Source of the DNA: RGIG3077 sp045541475
GTDB lineage: Bacteria > Bacillota > Clostridia > Oscillospirales > Ruminococcaceae
DNA length: 46,848 nt
Reading direction: 5' to 3'
NCBI GenBank assembly: GCA_045541475.1
Contig: JAZQJI010000042.1
Coordinates: 1 to 46,848 of the forward strand
Of this stretch, positions 1 through 8,170 are shown in pieces. The position numbers and the translations under genes are program-made. Numbering within the stretch: the stretch's first letter is position 1; each line of letters begins with the position of its first letter. A model generated the notes under the pieces. That model saw only the letters and a list, made by a program, of their open reading frames with translations. It ran no database searches and was not told the origin of the DNA.

Positions 1-1
1 T

Positions 2-235
2 TACCACATCAACACTTATCAAACACAGATGGACTGGTACGAAGATCAGGACGGCGTGGAAAACTATTTTGTATTACTTTCACCCGCTGAATTTAACATG
101 GTTTTCCCTGATGCTATAAACGGTAATATTTCAAGCAATCACGCTTTGGCAAATTCAGAACTTGGCCTTTCGCAGACTTATTATCAAATCAGCGAAGGTT
201 ACTATGTTTTGGTTTACAGTGATAATATTTTCTAA
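2..235 (+). CDS. 3' end of an unknown protein (partial)
   Basis: The reading frame is open from the left edge to a TAA at 233-235, so the gene starts outside the window; about 77 residues are visible. The in-frame ATG at 29 has no ribosome-binding site before it and is probably internal. The visible part is acidic and aromatic-rich, with no cysteine, no membrane segment and no motif I recognise. It is followed by a strong terminator before the rfbA promoter, so it belongs to an upstream transcription unit. Function unknown; that it is coding rests on the open frame and the correctly placed terminator. Confidence 0.6.
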   Translation, partial: YHINTYQTQMDWYEDQDGVENYFVLLSPAEFNMVFPDAINGNISSNHALANSELGLSQTYYQISEGYYVLVYSDNIF

Positions 236-279
236 GGCACGCACCTCTCCCATTCGGGAGGGCTGAATAAACCGCAAAA

Positions 280-320
280 GGTAAATCCCTGGCACAACGC
301 AGGGATTTACCTTTATTTTC
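280..320 (+). terminator. intrinsic terminator of the upstream unit
   Basis: A perfect 12-bp stem (GGTAAATCCCTG / CAGGGATTTACC, 8-nt loop) is followed by TTTATTTTC. A second, imperfect GGGAGG hairpin lies just before it at 243-262 and resembles the hairpin after rfbA. Confidence 0.85.
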
Positions 321-349
321 TTGACAATAATAAAAAAATGCATTATACT
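321..349 (+). promoter_or_regulatory. sigma-A promoter of rfbA
   Basis: TTGACA (321-326), 17-bp spacer, TATACT (344-349). Transcription would begin near 356, which excludes the ATG at 357 as start and supports the ATG at 381. Confidence 0.85.
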
Positions 350-380
350 ATAAAAAATGGTTTTTGGAGGTTTAAAAACT

Positions 381-1268
381 ATGAAGGGAATTATCCTTGC
401 AGGCGGTTCAGGCACAAGACTTTATCCGCTAACAAAAGTAACATCAAAACAACTTTTACCCATTTATGATAAGCCTATGATTTACTATCCGCTTTCCGTA
501 CTCATGCAGTCGGGAATACGTGATATTTTGATTATATCCACCCCTGCCGATACACCTCGCTTTGAAGAGCTTTTAGGCGATGGCCACCAGTTCGGCATCA
601 ATCTTTCATACGCAGTACAGCCCAGCCCCGATGGACTTGCGCAGGCGTTTATTATCGGTGCGGATTTTATCGGCAATGACAGCGTTGCTATGATTTTGGG
701 CGATAATATTTTCTGTGGTCATGGTCTTAAAAAGCGTCTTAAAGCTGCTGCTGCCAAGGAAAGCGGCGCAACTGTTTTCGGATATTATGTTGACGATCCC
801 GAGCGCTTTGGCATTGTTGAGTTTGATGAAAACGGCAAGGCTGTCAGCATTGAAGAAAAACCTGAAAATCCTAAGAGCAATTACTGCGTAACCGGACTTT
901 ATTTCTACGATAACCGTGTTGTTGAGTATGCAAAGAACCTAAAGCCTTCAGCAAGAGGTGAGCTTGAAATCACTGATCTTAACAGAATTTATCTTGAACA
1001 AGGTGATTTGGGCGTTGTTCTGCTTGGGCAGGGCTTTACCTGGCTTGATACAGGTACGCATGAATCTTTGGCTGATGCAACCAATTTTGTAAGAACGCTT
1101 GAACAGCATCAGCACCGCAAAATTGCTTGCCTTGAAGAAATTGCATATCATGAAGGCTGGATTAGCCGTGAAGATGTTGAAGCAGCTTACGAGGTTATGA
1201 AGAAAAATCAGTACGGCGCATATCTGCGTGATGTACTTGATGGCAAGTATATTGATATTACTCTTTAA
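381..1268 (+). CDS. rfbA: glucose-1-phosphate thymidylyltransferase (RmlA)
   Basis: Makes dTDP-glucose from dTTP and glucose-1-phosphate, the first step of dTDP-L-rhamnose synthesis for cell-surface polysaccharide; cytoplasmic. At 295 residues it has the normal family length. The N-terminus carries the nucleotide-binding signature GGSGTRLYPLT and KPMIYYP, followed by LGDNIF and the sugar-binding EEKPENPKS. The start at 381 is chosen because GGAGG lies at 366-370; the ATG at 357 sits at the predicted transcription start. rfbB, rfbC and rfbD are not adjacent, so the pathway is split or continues elsewhere. It is a single-gene unit between two terminators, convergent with the sigma/anti-sigma pair. 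Confidence 0.95.
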   Translation: MKGIILAGGSGTRLYPLTKVTSKQLLPIYDKPMIYYPLSVLMQSGIRDILIISTPADTPRFEELLGDGHQFGINLSYAVQPSPDGLAQAFIIGADFIGNDSVAMILGDNIFCGHGLKKRLKAAAAKESGATVFGYYVDDPERFGIVEFDENGKAVSIEEKPENPKSNYCVTGLYFYDNRVVEYAKNLKPSARGELEITDLNRIYLEQGDLGVVLLGQGFTWLDTGTHESLADATNFVRTLEQHQHRKIACLEEIAYHEGWISREDVEAAYEVMKKNQYGAYLRDVLDGKYIDITL

Positions 1269-1313
1269 TATTTCGCTATTGCTATGATTTGAATTTATTG
1301 CGCATAAAACTTA

Positions 1314-1340
1314 TGCCCTCCCATTCGGGAGGGCATTTTT
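1314..1340 (+). terminator. bidirectional terminator after rfbA
   Basis: Perfect inverted repeat TGCCCTCCC / GGGAGGGCA with loop ATTC, then TTTTT. It lies between convergent rfbA and the anti-sigma gene. The T-tail is better on the plus strand. Confidence 0.85.
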
Positions 1341-1395
1341 GCTGTTTGTGTTGTCTGCATCAGTTTTGTATCTACTTTATCATGAGTTTTCAGAA

Positions 1396-3768
1396 TCACA
1401 CTGTTTGGAATTCTACAATTTTAAAATACTTGTCTTCTTCGTGATTATTAATATGGTCAGCAACACTCTGCTCCATAATAGCTGTATTACCCGATAAATC
1501 GCGGTAATAGTCATCATTTATTTTGACAAAGCCGTTTCCAAGAAAGCTGTACGATGTTTTATCGCTTGCATCAGCTTCGCACCACACATCTATTACCAGA
1601 ATAGTAGTATTGGCGATGTCGGGTGCATCGCTTTCGTCTGCGTCTACAAGCTGCAGTTCGTAGATTTGAGCGTCGTCGGGGATTCCTCCCTCGTCTACGT
1701 CTGTATTGCAGATATCCCAAGAAGCAACTGTAAGGGTGCTTACAGTGCTTGCATTTCCAGTGTTGCTTTCAGAAGATGCCCCGCCAAGCAGAGAGGTAAG
1801 TTCGCTGATAAGTGCTGTTGTATCATTTTCAATCAGATAATAATCACCGTTATACCAAAGTATATTCTCACCGATGATGTTGTATCTGTAGCCGTCTACA
1901 ATTTCAAATATAATTCCACTACCGTCTGGAAATTCAATTTCTGAAGCGTCATCAACCTTGCAAAGCACAAGACCGCTTATTTTCTGCAAAATTGAATTTG
2001 CTTGATCAGTTGTGAGGTTGAGCGGAGCTTCTCCCATTTGCTCTTTAAATTCAGCGATTAATGTTGCACTTTGGCTGTCATCAATGGGAGCGTAGGGGAG
2101 AGTGAGTTTTGTTTCGGTGTTATCGGCATCATCGTCGTCAAACATCGGTATTTTATCACCCACTACAGTTTCAGCGCCGGGGCTTTCTTCAAGCATTTGA
2201 GCCAACTCATTTGCTTTATCAACGCCAATATAGAACGCTCTGCCGGTGGAAATGATATTGGTTGTAATGTAACCGCCCTTTGTTATTCTGAAAGATAGGT
2301 TTTCAAAGGCAAGAACCTCGGAAGCAACTGCAAAGCTTACGTAATCATCAAGTATGTCAGACTCATCCATAAATATTTCGCCTGAAAACTCGGTATAATC
2401 ACCAACGGATTGAGCATCATAGCAATCCGATAAAAATTCCCATATAGCTTCATCGTCCGTATTTAAAATGTTGGAGTAGCTTAACGTCATATCGGTTTCG
2501 GTTTGAATACCGCAGCTGCCAAATTGCAGATTTTCTTCAAGATTCAAACCTTCAACCATATCACCAAAGGTTGCTGTTGCGTAATCGCAGTTTGTGTATA
2601 TTCCATAAAAGCCATCGGTGGTTTTTACCGCTACGGCATAGTCACTGTCAACCGAAATCACCTCAAAGATTTCCAACTCTATGTTATAATCTGTGTCGGT
2701 ATAAATATCAACGTTATTTGCTGTTGCCGTGCCAAGCTTTTCGCCTATTTCCGCATAGGTTTCGCCTGCGGCAACATAGGCAATATTGTTGAATTCAAAG
2801 CAGGGGAACTGCTGGTAAAAGTTTTTGTCTTCCCATTGCGGCTCTTGGTAGATATCGGGTTCGGCATTTGTTCCGTTAACATAATTTTCAAAGGCTTCTT
2901 CCTGCGTTGCCCCTGCGTATGCAAACTCACCCAAGTCCTCGCCCCCGTAGTATACATGTATTACTCCGTTTTGTTTGAGCTTGGAATAATCAACGATAAC
3001 ATCGCAAATTGCGCCTTCAGAGTCTTGGTCAGGTGCTGAATCATTCAAATACAACACAAAAGTCAATTCATTCGTATTTGAAAAAGTAAGATCGTGAACA
3101 GCGCCGTTTTTATTGCCCCACTCGCTTTCCCAAAATGATGTTGCAAAATACGCACCGTTTTCGCTATCTTGTGGTTTGAATAGGCAAAAGCTGTTATCTG
3201 CACCGTTCCAAAATCCCGAAAGAGCGTTCCACACCTCTGCCTCTGTCGCACCGAGTACATTGTGTTGATTCATCAATTCATGCAACTGTCTTTCGTAATC
3301 GGCAATTTCTGCGTGTGCTCGTTCAATCTCTTCTTCTATTGCCATGATTGTATCCTGTAGTTCAATCTGTTTTGTTTCGTCCTGCGTTTCGGCAAGCTCT
3401 GCGTTATAGCGAATCAACTCCTCTTCCAACTGAACAATGTGAGCATAAAGTTCATCAATTCTTGCACTAAGATACGATTCTGCATAGTTATCATACTCAG
3501 GCGCAATTTCAATTGCGTTTTGTGATGAATCTTGCTGCGCTATAAGTTCGTTCTCGCTTGAAGCCGAGCTCTGCGGATTTTTATCCTTTATGCTCTGTGA
3601 ATAAGCAAAAACACCGCCGCCAACAAGGCAAACGCAAGCCGCCGCAGCGGCAAATGGCGCAACAGAAAACCTGCGCTTTGCAACAGGTGTTGCATCTACG
3701 CTTGCTTTGGTGATAAATTCATCATCGCACTTGCCGATAATATCAGATAATTTCTCGTTTTTATTCAT
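1396..3768 (-). CDS. membrane-anchored anti-sigma-like protein with a large ectodomain
   Basis: The protein has 790 residues. A cytoplasmic head of about 33 residues precedes one membrane segment (about 36-57, Ala/Val/Gly-rich after KRR). A charged heptad-like coiled coil follows at about 93-168, then some 600 acidic residues rich in Asp, Tyr, Thr and Ser that must lie outside the cell. Its start overlaps the stop of the sigma-factor gene (ATGA), so the two are translationally coupled, as sigma/anti-sigma pairs usually are. By analogy with RsgI-type regulators, the outer part may sense an extracellular ligand and release the sigma factor. I recognise neither a zinc anti-sigma motif nor a carbohydrate-binding module. 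The anti-sigma role is inferred from topology and coupling. Confidence 0.6.
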   Translation of the reverse strand: MNKNEKLSDIIGKCDDEFITKASVDATPVAKRRFSVAPFAAAAACVCLVGGGVFAYSQSIKDKNPQSSASSENELIAQQDSSQNAIEIAPEYDNYAESYLSARIDELYAHIVQLEEELIRYNAELAETQDETKQIELQDTIMAIEEEIERAHAEIADYERQLHELMNQHNVLGATEAEVWNALSGFWNGADNSFCLFKPQDSENGAYFATSFWESEWGNKNGAVHDLTFSNTNELTFVLYLNDSAPDQDSEGAICDVIVDYSKLKQNGVIHVYYGGEDLGEFAYAGATQEEAFENYVNGTNAEPDIYQEPQWEDKNFYQQFPCFEFNNIAYVAAGETYAEIGEKLGTATANNVDIYTDTDYNIELEIFEVISVDSDYAVAVKTTDGFYGIYTNCDYATATFGDMVEGLNLEENLQFGSCGIQTETDMTLSYSNILNTDDEAIWEFLSDCYDAQSVGDYTEFSGEIFMDESDILDDYVSFAVASEVLAFENLSFRITKGGYITTNIISTGRAFYIGVDKANELAQMLEESPGAETVVGDKIPMFDDDDADNTETKLTLPYAPIDDSQSATLIAEFKEQMGEAPLNLTTDQANSILQKISGLVLCKVDDASEIEFPDGSGIIFEIVDGYRYNIIGENILWYNGDYYLIENDTTALISELTSLLGGASSESNTGNASTVSTLTVASWDICNTDVDEGGIPDDAQIYELQLVDADESDAPDIANTTILVIDVWCEADASDKTSYSFLGNGFVKINDDYYRDLSGNTAIMEQSVADHINNHEEDKYFKIVEFQTV

Positions 3769-4325
3769 ATTTGAACACCTTCCCTTTCCAAGTATTCTTT
3801 CAAGCTTTCTCTTGTTCGTTTAAGCGACATTTTAACTGCGCTTACGCTCATTCCGTAACGCTGGGCAATATCCTCAACGCTGTCAAAAAACCAATATCTG
3901 CGGATAAAAACATTGCGCTTTGCGTCGGTTTGCTTTCGCAAAAAACGGTTGATAGCGTCCAATGCGTGTGCCTCGTCAAAGCTTTCCTCAACACTTTCGC
4001 CACTGTCGATACATTCGCTCAGTTCTTCAAGTGCGGTGCCAATCTGACAGCCGCTGCGCTTTAACGCTTTGTTTTTGCGATATCTGGAAAGCGCGCAGTT
4101 TCGAGTGATTTTTGCCAAAAACGCCGAAAAATTCTTTGGCTGTGCAGGTGGAATGGATTCCCAAGCCTTTAAGTAAACATCATTCACACATTCTTCAGCA
4201 TCAAGATTGTTTTTTAAAATGCCGTATGCAATGGTGTGGCAAAAATCGCCGTATTTTTGCGAAGTCTGCTCAACTGCAAACTCACTGCGTTCAAAATACA
4301 TACGCAAAATGCTGTTATCGTCCAT
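3765..4325 (-). CDS. ECF-type sigma-70 family RNA polymerase sigma factor
   Basis: About 186 residues, the usual ECF size. Region 2 covers roughly residues 20-90 (DAEECVNDVYLKAWESIPP, then the RNCALSRYRKNKALKR helix). Region 4 covers roughly 130-180, with the helix-turn-helix SVEDIAQRYGMSVSAVKMSL. I prefer the ATG at 4325 over the GTG at 4334 because AAGGA then sits 11 nt upstream rather than 2 nt. It is the first gene of a two-gene unit with the overlapping membrane protein. An imperfect inverted repeat lies upstream at 4384-4415. I found no obvious sigma-A promoter, which fits self-activation but does not show it. Confidence 0.85.
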   Translation of the reverse strand: MDDNSILRMYFERSEFAVEQTSQKYGDFCHTIAYGILKNNLDAEECVNDVYLKAWESIPPAQPKNFSAFLAKITRNCALSRYRKNKALKRSGCQIGTALEELSECIDSGESVEESFDEAHALDAINRFLRKQTDAKRNVFIRRYWFFDSVEDIAQRYGMSVSAVKMSLKRTRESLKEYLEREGVQI

Positions 4326-4383
4326 AAATATCACCGTCCTTGCTGCACCAGTGTCGCTTTTATTGTATAGAATACGTCCGCGG

Positions 4384-4415
4384 TTTTACGCCTTCTTATC
4401 TATTAAGACGCAAAA
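4384..4415. promoter_or_regulatory. inverted repeat upstream of the sigma-factor gene
   Basis: TTTTACGCCTT (4384-4394) and AAGACGCAAAA (4405-4415) form 11-bp arms, with two wobble positions, around a 10-bp spacer. It could be an operator or a transcript hairpin; no T-tail is present. Confidence 0.3.
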
Positions 4416-4462
4416 CATAAGGGTTAGGTCACATCAATTTTTACAAAAATTGCAAATCAGAG

Positions 4463-4505
4463 AAAAAATCCCCAAAAGCCTGATATTACCATGACTTTTA
4501 GGGAT
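4463..4505 (-). terminator. terminator of greA-lysS
   Basis: On the minus strand ATCCCTAAAAG pairs with CTTTTGGGGAT across a loop of about 16 nt, followed by a run of T (4463-4467). It lies just after the lysS stop. Confidence 0.75.
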
Positions 4506-4514
4506 CAATTTTTG

Positions 4515-6023
4515 TTATTCGTTAATAGGCTTCATTGTGGGGAAGAGTAATACATCACGGATAGATGAGCTTTCGGTCAAGGTCATAACAAGTCTGTCTA
4601 TGCCGATGCCAAGACCGCCCGTGGGGGGCATACCATATTCAAGCGCACAGAGGAAATCCTCATCAACACCGCAGGCTTCGTCGTCGCCCATTGCCTTAAG
4701 CCTTGCCTGAGCCTCAAAACGCTCGCGCTGGTCAATCGGGTCGTTAAGTTCAGAGAATGCGTTTGCGTGCTCTCTGCCCAAAATGAACAGTTCAAAACGC
4801 TCGGTAAGCGAAGGATCATCGGGACGCTTTTTAGCAAGCGGAGAAATCTCAACGGGATGATCTGTGATGAATGTGGGCGCAATAAGCTTATCCTCACAGT
4901 ATTCTTCAAAGAAGAGGTTGAGGAAATCGCCCTTCAGGTGACGCTCTTCATATTCAATATGATGTTGTTTTGCAAGCTCTCTTGCCTGTTCAAGAGTTTC
5001 AACCTCGTTCCAATCAATGCCGGCATATTTCTTAACGGCATCAGCCATGGAAAGTCTTTCAAACGGCTTCGAGAAATCAAGCTCAATATCACCGCATTTA
5101 ACAATGGGTGTTTTTAAAACATCAACCGCAATGTGACGAATGAGATTTTCTGTAAGCTCCATCATGCCGTTAATGTCTGTGTAAGCCTGATAAAGTTCAA
5201 GCAATGTAAATTCGGGGTTGTGACGGAGCGAAATGCCTTCGTTTCTGAAAACTCTGCCAATTTCGTAAACCTTGTCAAATCCGCCGACGATAAGTCTTTT
5301 AAGGTAAAGCTCCAAAGATATACGCATAACCATATCGATGTTAAGCGCGTTGTGGTGTGTTTCAAAAGGTCTTGCACTTGCGCCGCCTGCCTGTGTCTGC
5401 AAAACGGGTGTTTCAACCTCAAGGAAACCTTCGTTGTCAAGCCAGTTCCTGATTTCTCTGATAATCATGCTGCGCTTTACAAACGTTTCTCTTACATCGG
5501 GGTTTACTATAAGGTCGATATATCTCTGGCGGTAGCGTGTTTCCATATCCTTTAAGCCGTGCCACTTTTCAGGCAAGGGCAAAAGTGATTTGGAAAGTAT
5601 TTTAATGCTTTTTGCGTGTACGGAAATTTCGCCGCGCTTTGTGCGGAACACAAAGCCTTCAACGCCAACGATATCGCCGATATCCCACTTTTTGAAATCG
5701 GCAAATTCTTCTGCGCCGATATCATCTGTACGCACGTAAACCTGCATTCTATCAGAAGAATCACGCACATCAATAAAGTTTGCCTTGCCCATATCTCTGC
5801 GGCTCATCATACGGCCTGCAATGCGTACAGTCTGGTTTTCAAGTTCTTCAAAGTTTGCTCTTATATCTGCGTTTTTAATGGTTACGTCAAATTTTGTAAC
5901 CTTAAAGGGATCGTTGCCCTTTGCACGCATATCTTCAAGCTTTTCAAGACGCACTCTCTTAAGAGAGCTTATGTCTTCGATAACTTCCGTTTCTTCAATA
6001 TTGTTGATATTATTCTCGCTCAT
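4515..6023 (-). CDS. lysS: lysyl-tRNA synthetase, class II
   Basis: Charges tRNA-Lys with lysine using ATP; cytoplasmic. It has 502 residues, the family length. An N-terminal OB-fold anticodon domain (about 60-160, with IAGRMMSRRDMGKANFIDV) is followed by the class II catalytic core: motif 2 at GRVFRNEGISLRHNPEFT and motif 3 at GGLGIGIDRLVM near the C-terminus. The start overlaps the end of greA (2-nt gap, AAGGATG as ribosome site), so the two are one operon, an arrangement common in Firmicutes. Confidence 0.97.
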   Translation of the reverse strand: MSENNINNIEETEVIEDISSLKRVRLEKLEDMRAKGNDPFKVTKFDVTIKNADIRANFEELENQTVRIAGRMMSRRDMGKANFIDVRDSSDRMQVYVRTDDIGAEEFADFKKWDIGDIVGVEGFVFRTKRGEISVHAKSIKILSKSLLPLPEKWHGLKDMETRYRQRYIDLIVNPDVRETFVKRSMIIREIRNWLDNEGFLEVETPVLQTQAGGASARPFETHHNALNIDMVMRISLELYLKRLIVGGFDKVYEIGRVFRNEGISLRHNPEFTLLELYQAYTDINGMMELTENLIRHIAVDVLKTPIVKCGDIELDFSKPFERLSMADAVKKYAGIDWNEVETLEQARELAKQHHIEYEERHLKGDFLNLFFEEYCEDKLIAPTFITDHPVEISPLAKKRPDDPSLTERFELFILGREHANAFSELNDPIDQRERFEAQARLKAMGDDEACGVDEDFLCALEYGMPPTGGLGIGIDRLVMTLTESSSIRDVLLFPTMKPINE

Positions 6024-6025
6024 TT

Positions 6026-6517
6026 TTATTCATCCTTATAATCAGGTCTTGAAATTTCAACAACCTTATATTCAATCTGTCCCACAGGGGCGTTAACTAC
6101 AAAATGCTCGCCGACCTTTTTCTTCAATGCGGCAATGCCAATGGGCGATTCGTCAGAAATCTTGCCCTTAAAGGGATCTGCTTCCTTTGTGCCGACAATC
6201 CACAAATTCTGCTGTTTGCCGTTATCAATGCGCTCTACTGTAACAACGGTACCAACGCCAACTTCGGCAACGGAGATATCCTCGTCATCAACGATTTCCG
6301 CATTGTCAATAATTTTCTGCAAATCGGCAATCTGCGCTTCAAGAATACCTTGTTCGTTCTTTGCTTCATCGTATTCAGCGTTTTCGGAAAGGTCGCCAAA
6401 GCCTCTTGCTTCTTTAAGTTTTTCGGCAACCTCGGCACGTCTAACGGTTACGAGATAGTTAAGGTCTTTTGTAAGTTTTTCGTAGCCCTCTCTGGACATC
6501 TGTTTTTTTGCTGCCAT
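6026..6517 (-). CDS. greA: transcription elongation factor GreA
   Basis: Rescues backtracked RNA polymerase by stimulating transcript cleavage. It has 163 residues, normal size. The N-terminal coiled coil carries the acidic tip motif DLSENAEYDEAKNEQ, and the C-terminal FKBP-like domain includes SPIGIAALKKKVGE. The start is set at the second ATG because AAAGGAG lies 8 nt before it; the first ATG (6523) is only 2 nt from that site. It is the first gene of greA-lysS, behind a consensus promoter. Confidence 0.96.
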   Translation of the reverse strand: MAAKKQMSREGYEKLTKDLNYLVTVRRAEVAEKLKEARGFGDLSENAEYDEAKNEQGILEAQIADLQKIIDNAEIVDDEDISVAEVGVGTVVTVERIDNGKQQNLWIVGTKEADPFKGKISDESPIGIAALKKKVGEHFVVNAPVGQIEYKVVEISRPDYKDE

Positions 6518-6570
6518 TGTCATTTCTCCTTTATATTACGGCACAAAGCCTAAATGTTACCTAAATATAT

Positions 6571-6599
6571 ATTATATATCATTACCCTTAAAATGTCAA
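6571..6599 (-). promoter_or_regulatory. sigma-A promoter of greA-lysS
   Basis: Minus strand TTGACA (6594-6599), 17-bp spacer, TATAAT (6571-6576). Confidence 0.9.
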
Positions 6600-6626
6600 T
6601 AGATACGCTGTTTGTTTTGCCTAAAT

Positions 6627-6664
6627 AAAAAGGTTTTGCACACTTTAATGCAAAACCCTTTTTG
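6627..6664 (-). terminator. terminator of rpsT
   Basis: AAAAAGGGTTTTGCA pairs with TGCAAAACCTTTTT around an 8-nt loop, followed by ATTT. It sits just after the rpsT stop. Confidence 0.85.
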
Positions 6665-6675
6665 TAAAAAAATCA

Positions 6676-6936
6676 TTATACTGTTGCGTTAAGCTTCTTA
6701 GCAAGCTGAGATTTCTTTCTTGCTGCACAGTTCTTGTGCATGATACCCTTTGCGCAAGCCTGGTCGATTTTCTTGCAAGCGTAAGCTACTGCTTCTGCCT
6801 TGTTTGCAGCGTTGGTGCTGATAGCAAGCTCTGCCTTCTTGATTGTTGTCTTAAGGTTGGACTTTCTCGCCTTGTTTACAAGAGTTTTTGCCTTGATAAC
6901 TTTAACTTTCTTCTTTGCAGATTTAATATTAGGCAT
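6676..6936 (-). CDS. rpsT: 30S ribosomal protein S20
   Basis: Binds 16S rRNA in the small subunit. It has 86 residues, is Lys/Ala-rich and begins PNIKSAKKK, typical of S20. The start at 6936 is supported by AAGGAGGTG 7 nt upstream; a longer frame starting at 6969 has no ribosome site. It is a single-gene unit with its own promoter and terminator. The leader of roughly 180 nt is unusually long and contains a stable hairpin. Confidence 0.96.
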   Translation of the reverse strand: MPNIKSAKKKVKVIKAKTLVNKARKSNLKTTIKKAELAISTNAANKAEAVAYACKKIDQACAKGIMHKNCAARKKSQLAKKLNATV

Positions 6937-7038
6937 AATCTGCACCTCCTTAATAAAAAATATGGGCAATAATTATTCAAAAAAAGACACACCTGAATTT
7001 TGTTGAATAATATTTTAATGCAAATGACATACAATAAA

Positions 7039-7078
7039 CATCGGGTCGGAAATTTGCTTTCCGCAGACACTCCCGATG
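7039..7078 (-). promoter_or_regulatory. hairpin in the rpsT leader
   Basis: CATCGGG (7072-7078 on the minus strand) pairs with CCCGATG (7039-7045) and encloses a second stem GGAAA / TTTCC, followed by TTTATTGT. It could be a weak attenuator or a ribosomal-protein binding site. No other gene is visible in the roughly 318-bp rpsT-gpr gap. Confidence 0.45.
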
Positions 7079-7124
7079 AAACGCGATTGTAATGATCAAT
7101 CGGAATGTATACAGTCTAAAAGAT

Positions 7125-7153
7125 ATTTTACCATTTATTTATTCAAATTGCAA
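7125..7153 (-). promoter_or_regulatory. probable promoter of rpsT
   Basis: Minus strand TTGCAA (7148-7153), 17-bp spacer, TAAAAT (7125-7130), upstream of the leader hairpin. Confidence 0.6.
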
Positions 7154-7255
7154 GAGTTTTTTTGAAAAAATCTTTAGAAAAAACAAATCGAATACGGGCT
7201 GTTTTTCGGCAGTTCGTACAATAAACGCAAAAAACAGCAGAAAGGCGGCGGTATT

Positions 7256-8101
7256 TTGAGCGATTTTGCAAGAACGGACTTAGCATTAGAAGGCGTTGGC
7301 GAACGTGTGGTTGAAGGCGTTACACGCACAAAAAGAGGGGAGTGCTTTGATATTACCGAAATTGCGATTGAAACCGATGAGCACGGCAGACCGTTTGGCA
7401 AGCCCAAAGGCAGATATATCACCATGGAGAGAAAGGAGCTTGCAGGCATTGGCGAGGATTTTTGCAATGCCGCAAACGAATTGGCAAGCGAACTGCAAAA
7501 GCTGATACCGCAGGGCAGTGTTTTAGTGGCGGGGCTTGGCAACAGTCATATTACACCCGATGCTTTGGGACCAAAAACCGCAGCCGGCATTTTTGCCACA
7601 AGGCATTTTGGCGAAGAACTGCCCGATACGGAAGAATTTGCAAACCTGCGTGAAATATCGGTAATATCGGCGGGTGTGCTTGGGCAAACGGGAATTGAAA
7701 GCGCCGAGATACTTTATGCTATCTGCAACCGCATACAGCCAAAAGCAATCATTGCGGTTGATGCGCTTGCGTGTTCAAGCGTTTCACGCCTGGGTACAAC
7801 AATACAGATATGCGATTCGGGCATATCGCCGGGCAGTGGCGTGCAAAACAAGCGCTGCGAGCTCTCGCACAAAACAATGGGTATACCCGTAATTGCCGTG
7901 GGCGTGCCCACCGTTGTTGATATGCACACGATTATTGAAAGTGCAACGGGCACGCAGGCAAACAGCGATTTGCCCAACATGATGGTAACTCCCCGAAACA
8001 TCGATAGGCTGATTGAAAAATCGGCAAAGCTGCTTTCAATAGGCATAAATTGCGCATTGCTGCCCAAATTTACACCTGAAGATTTTGAAAGTTTGGTGTG
8101 A
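7256..8101 (+). CDS. gpr: germination protease GPR (spore protease)
   Basis: Degrades small acid-soluble spore proteins at germination; an aspartic-type protease made as a zymogen in the forespore. The 281-residue protein begins with the family's ARTDLALE segment (self-processing region in Bacillus GPR) and contains LVAGLGNSHITPDALGP, VDALACSS and GVPTVVDM, all family hallmarks. The start is TTG at 7256 after AAAGGCGGCGG; no ATG fits. It shows that the organism has endospore genes. A forespore sigma-G promoter would be expected, but I could not identify one with confidence. Confidence 0.93.
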   Translation: MSDFARTDLALEGVGERVVEGVTRTKRGECFDITEIAIETDEHGRPFGKPKGRYITMERKELAGIGEDFCNAANELASELQKLIPQGSVLVAGLGNSHITPDALGPKTAAGIFATRHFGEELPDTEEFANLREISVISAGVLGQTGIESAEILYAICNRIQPKAIIAVDALACSSVSRLGTTIQICDSGISPGSGVQNKRCELSHKTMGIPVIAVGVPTVVDMHTIIESATGTQANSDLPNMMVTPRNIDRLIEKSAKLLSIGINCALLPKFTPEDFESLV

Positions 8102-8109
8102 AAAGCGAT

Positions 8110-8140
8110 AAGCCTCGGATTGTTCCGAGGCTTAGTTTTA
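8110..8140 (+). terminator. terminator of gpr
   Basis: Perfect 10-bp stem AAGCCTCGGA / TCCGAGGCTT with loop TTGT, then AGTTTTA. It may also serve the convergent ilvB. Confidence 0.8.
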
Positions 8141-8170
8141 CTTATATTGTTTGTTATTCTGCAGGTGTTA

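Noticed and set aside
357..380. Upstream in-frame ATG for rfbA
   Set aside because: It lies at the predicted transcription start and has no ribosome site; GGAGG at 366-370 serves the ATG at 381.
2503..3039. 178-codon plus-strand frame opposite the anti-sigma-like gene
   Set aside because: It is Cys/Ile-rich with no ribosome site, lies entirely within a long, well-started gene on the other strand, and has no neighbour of its own.
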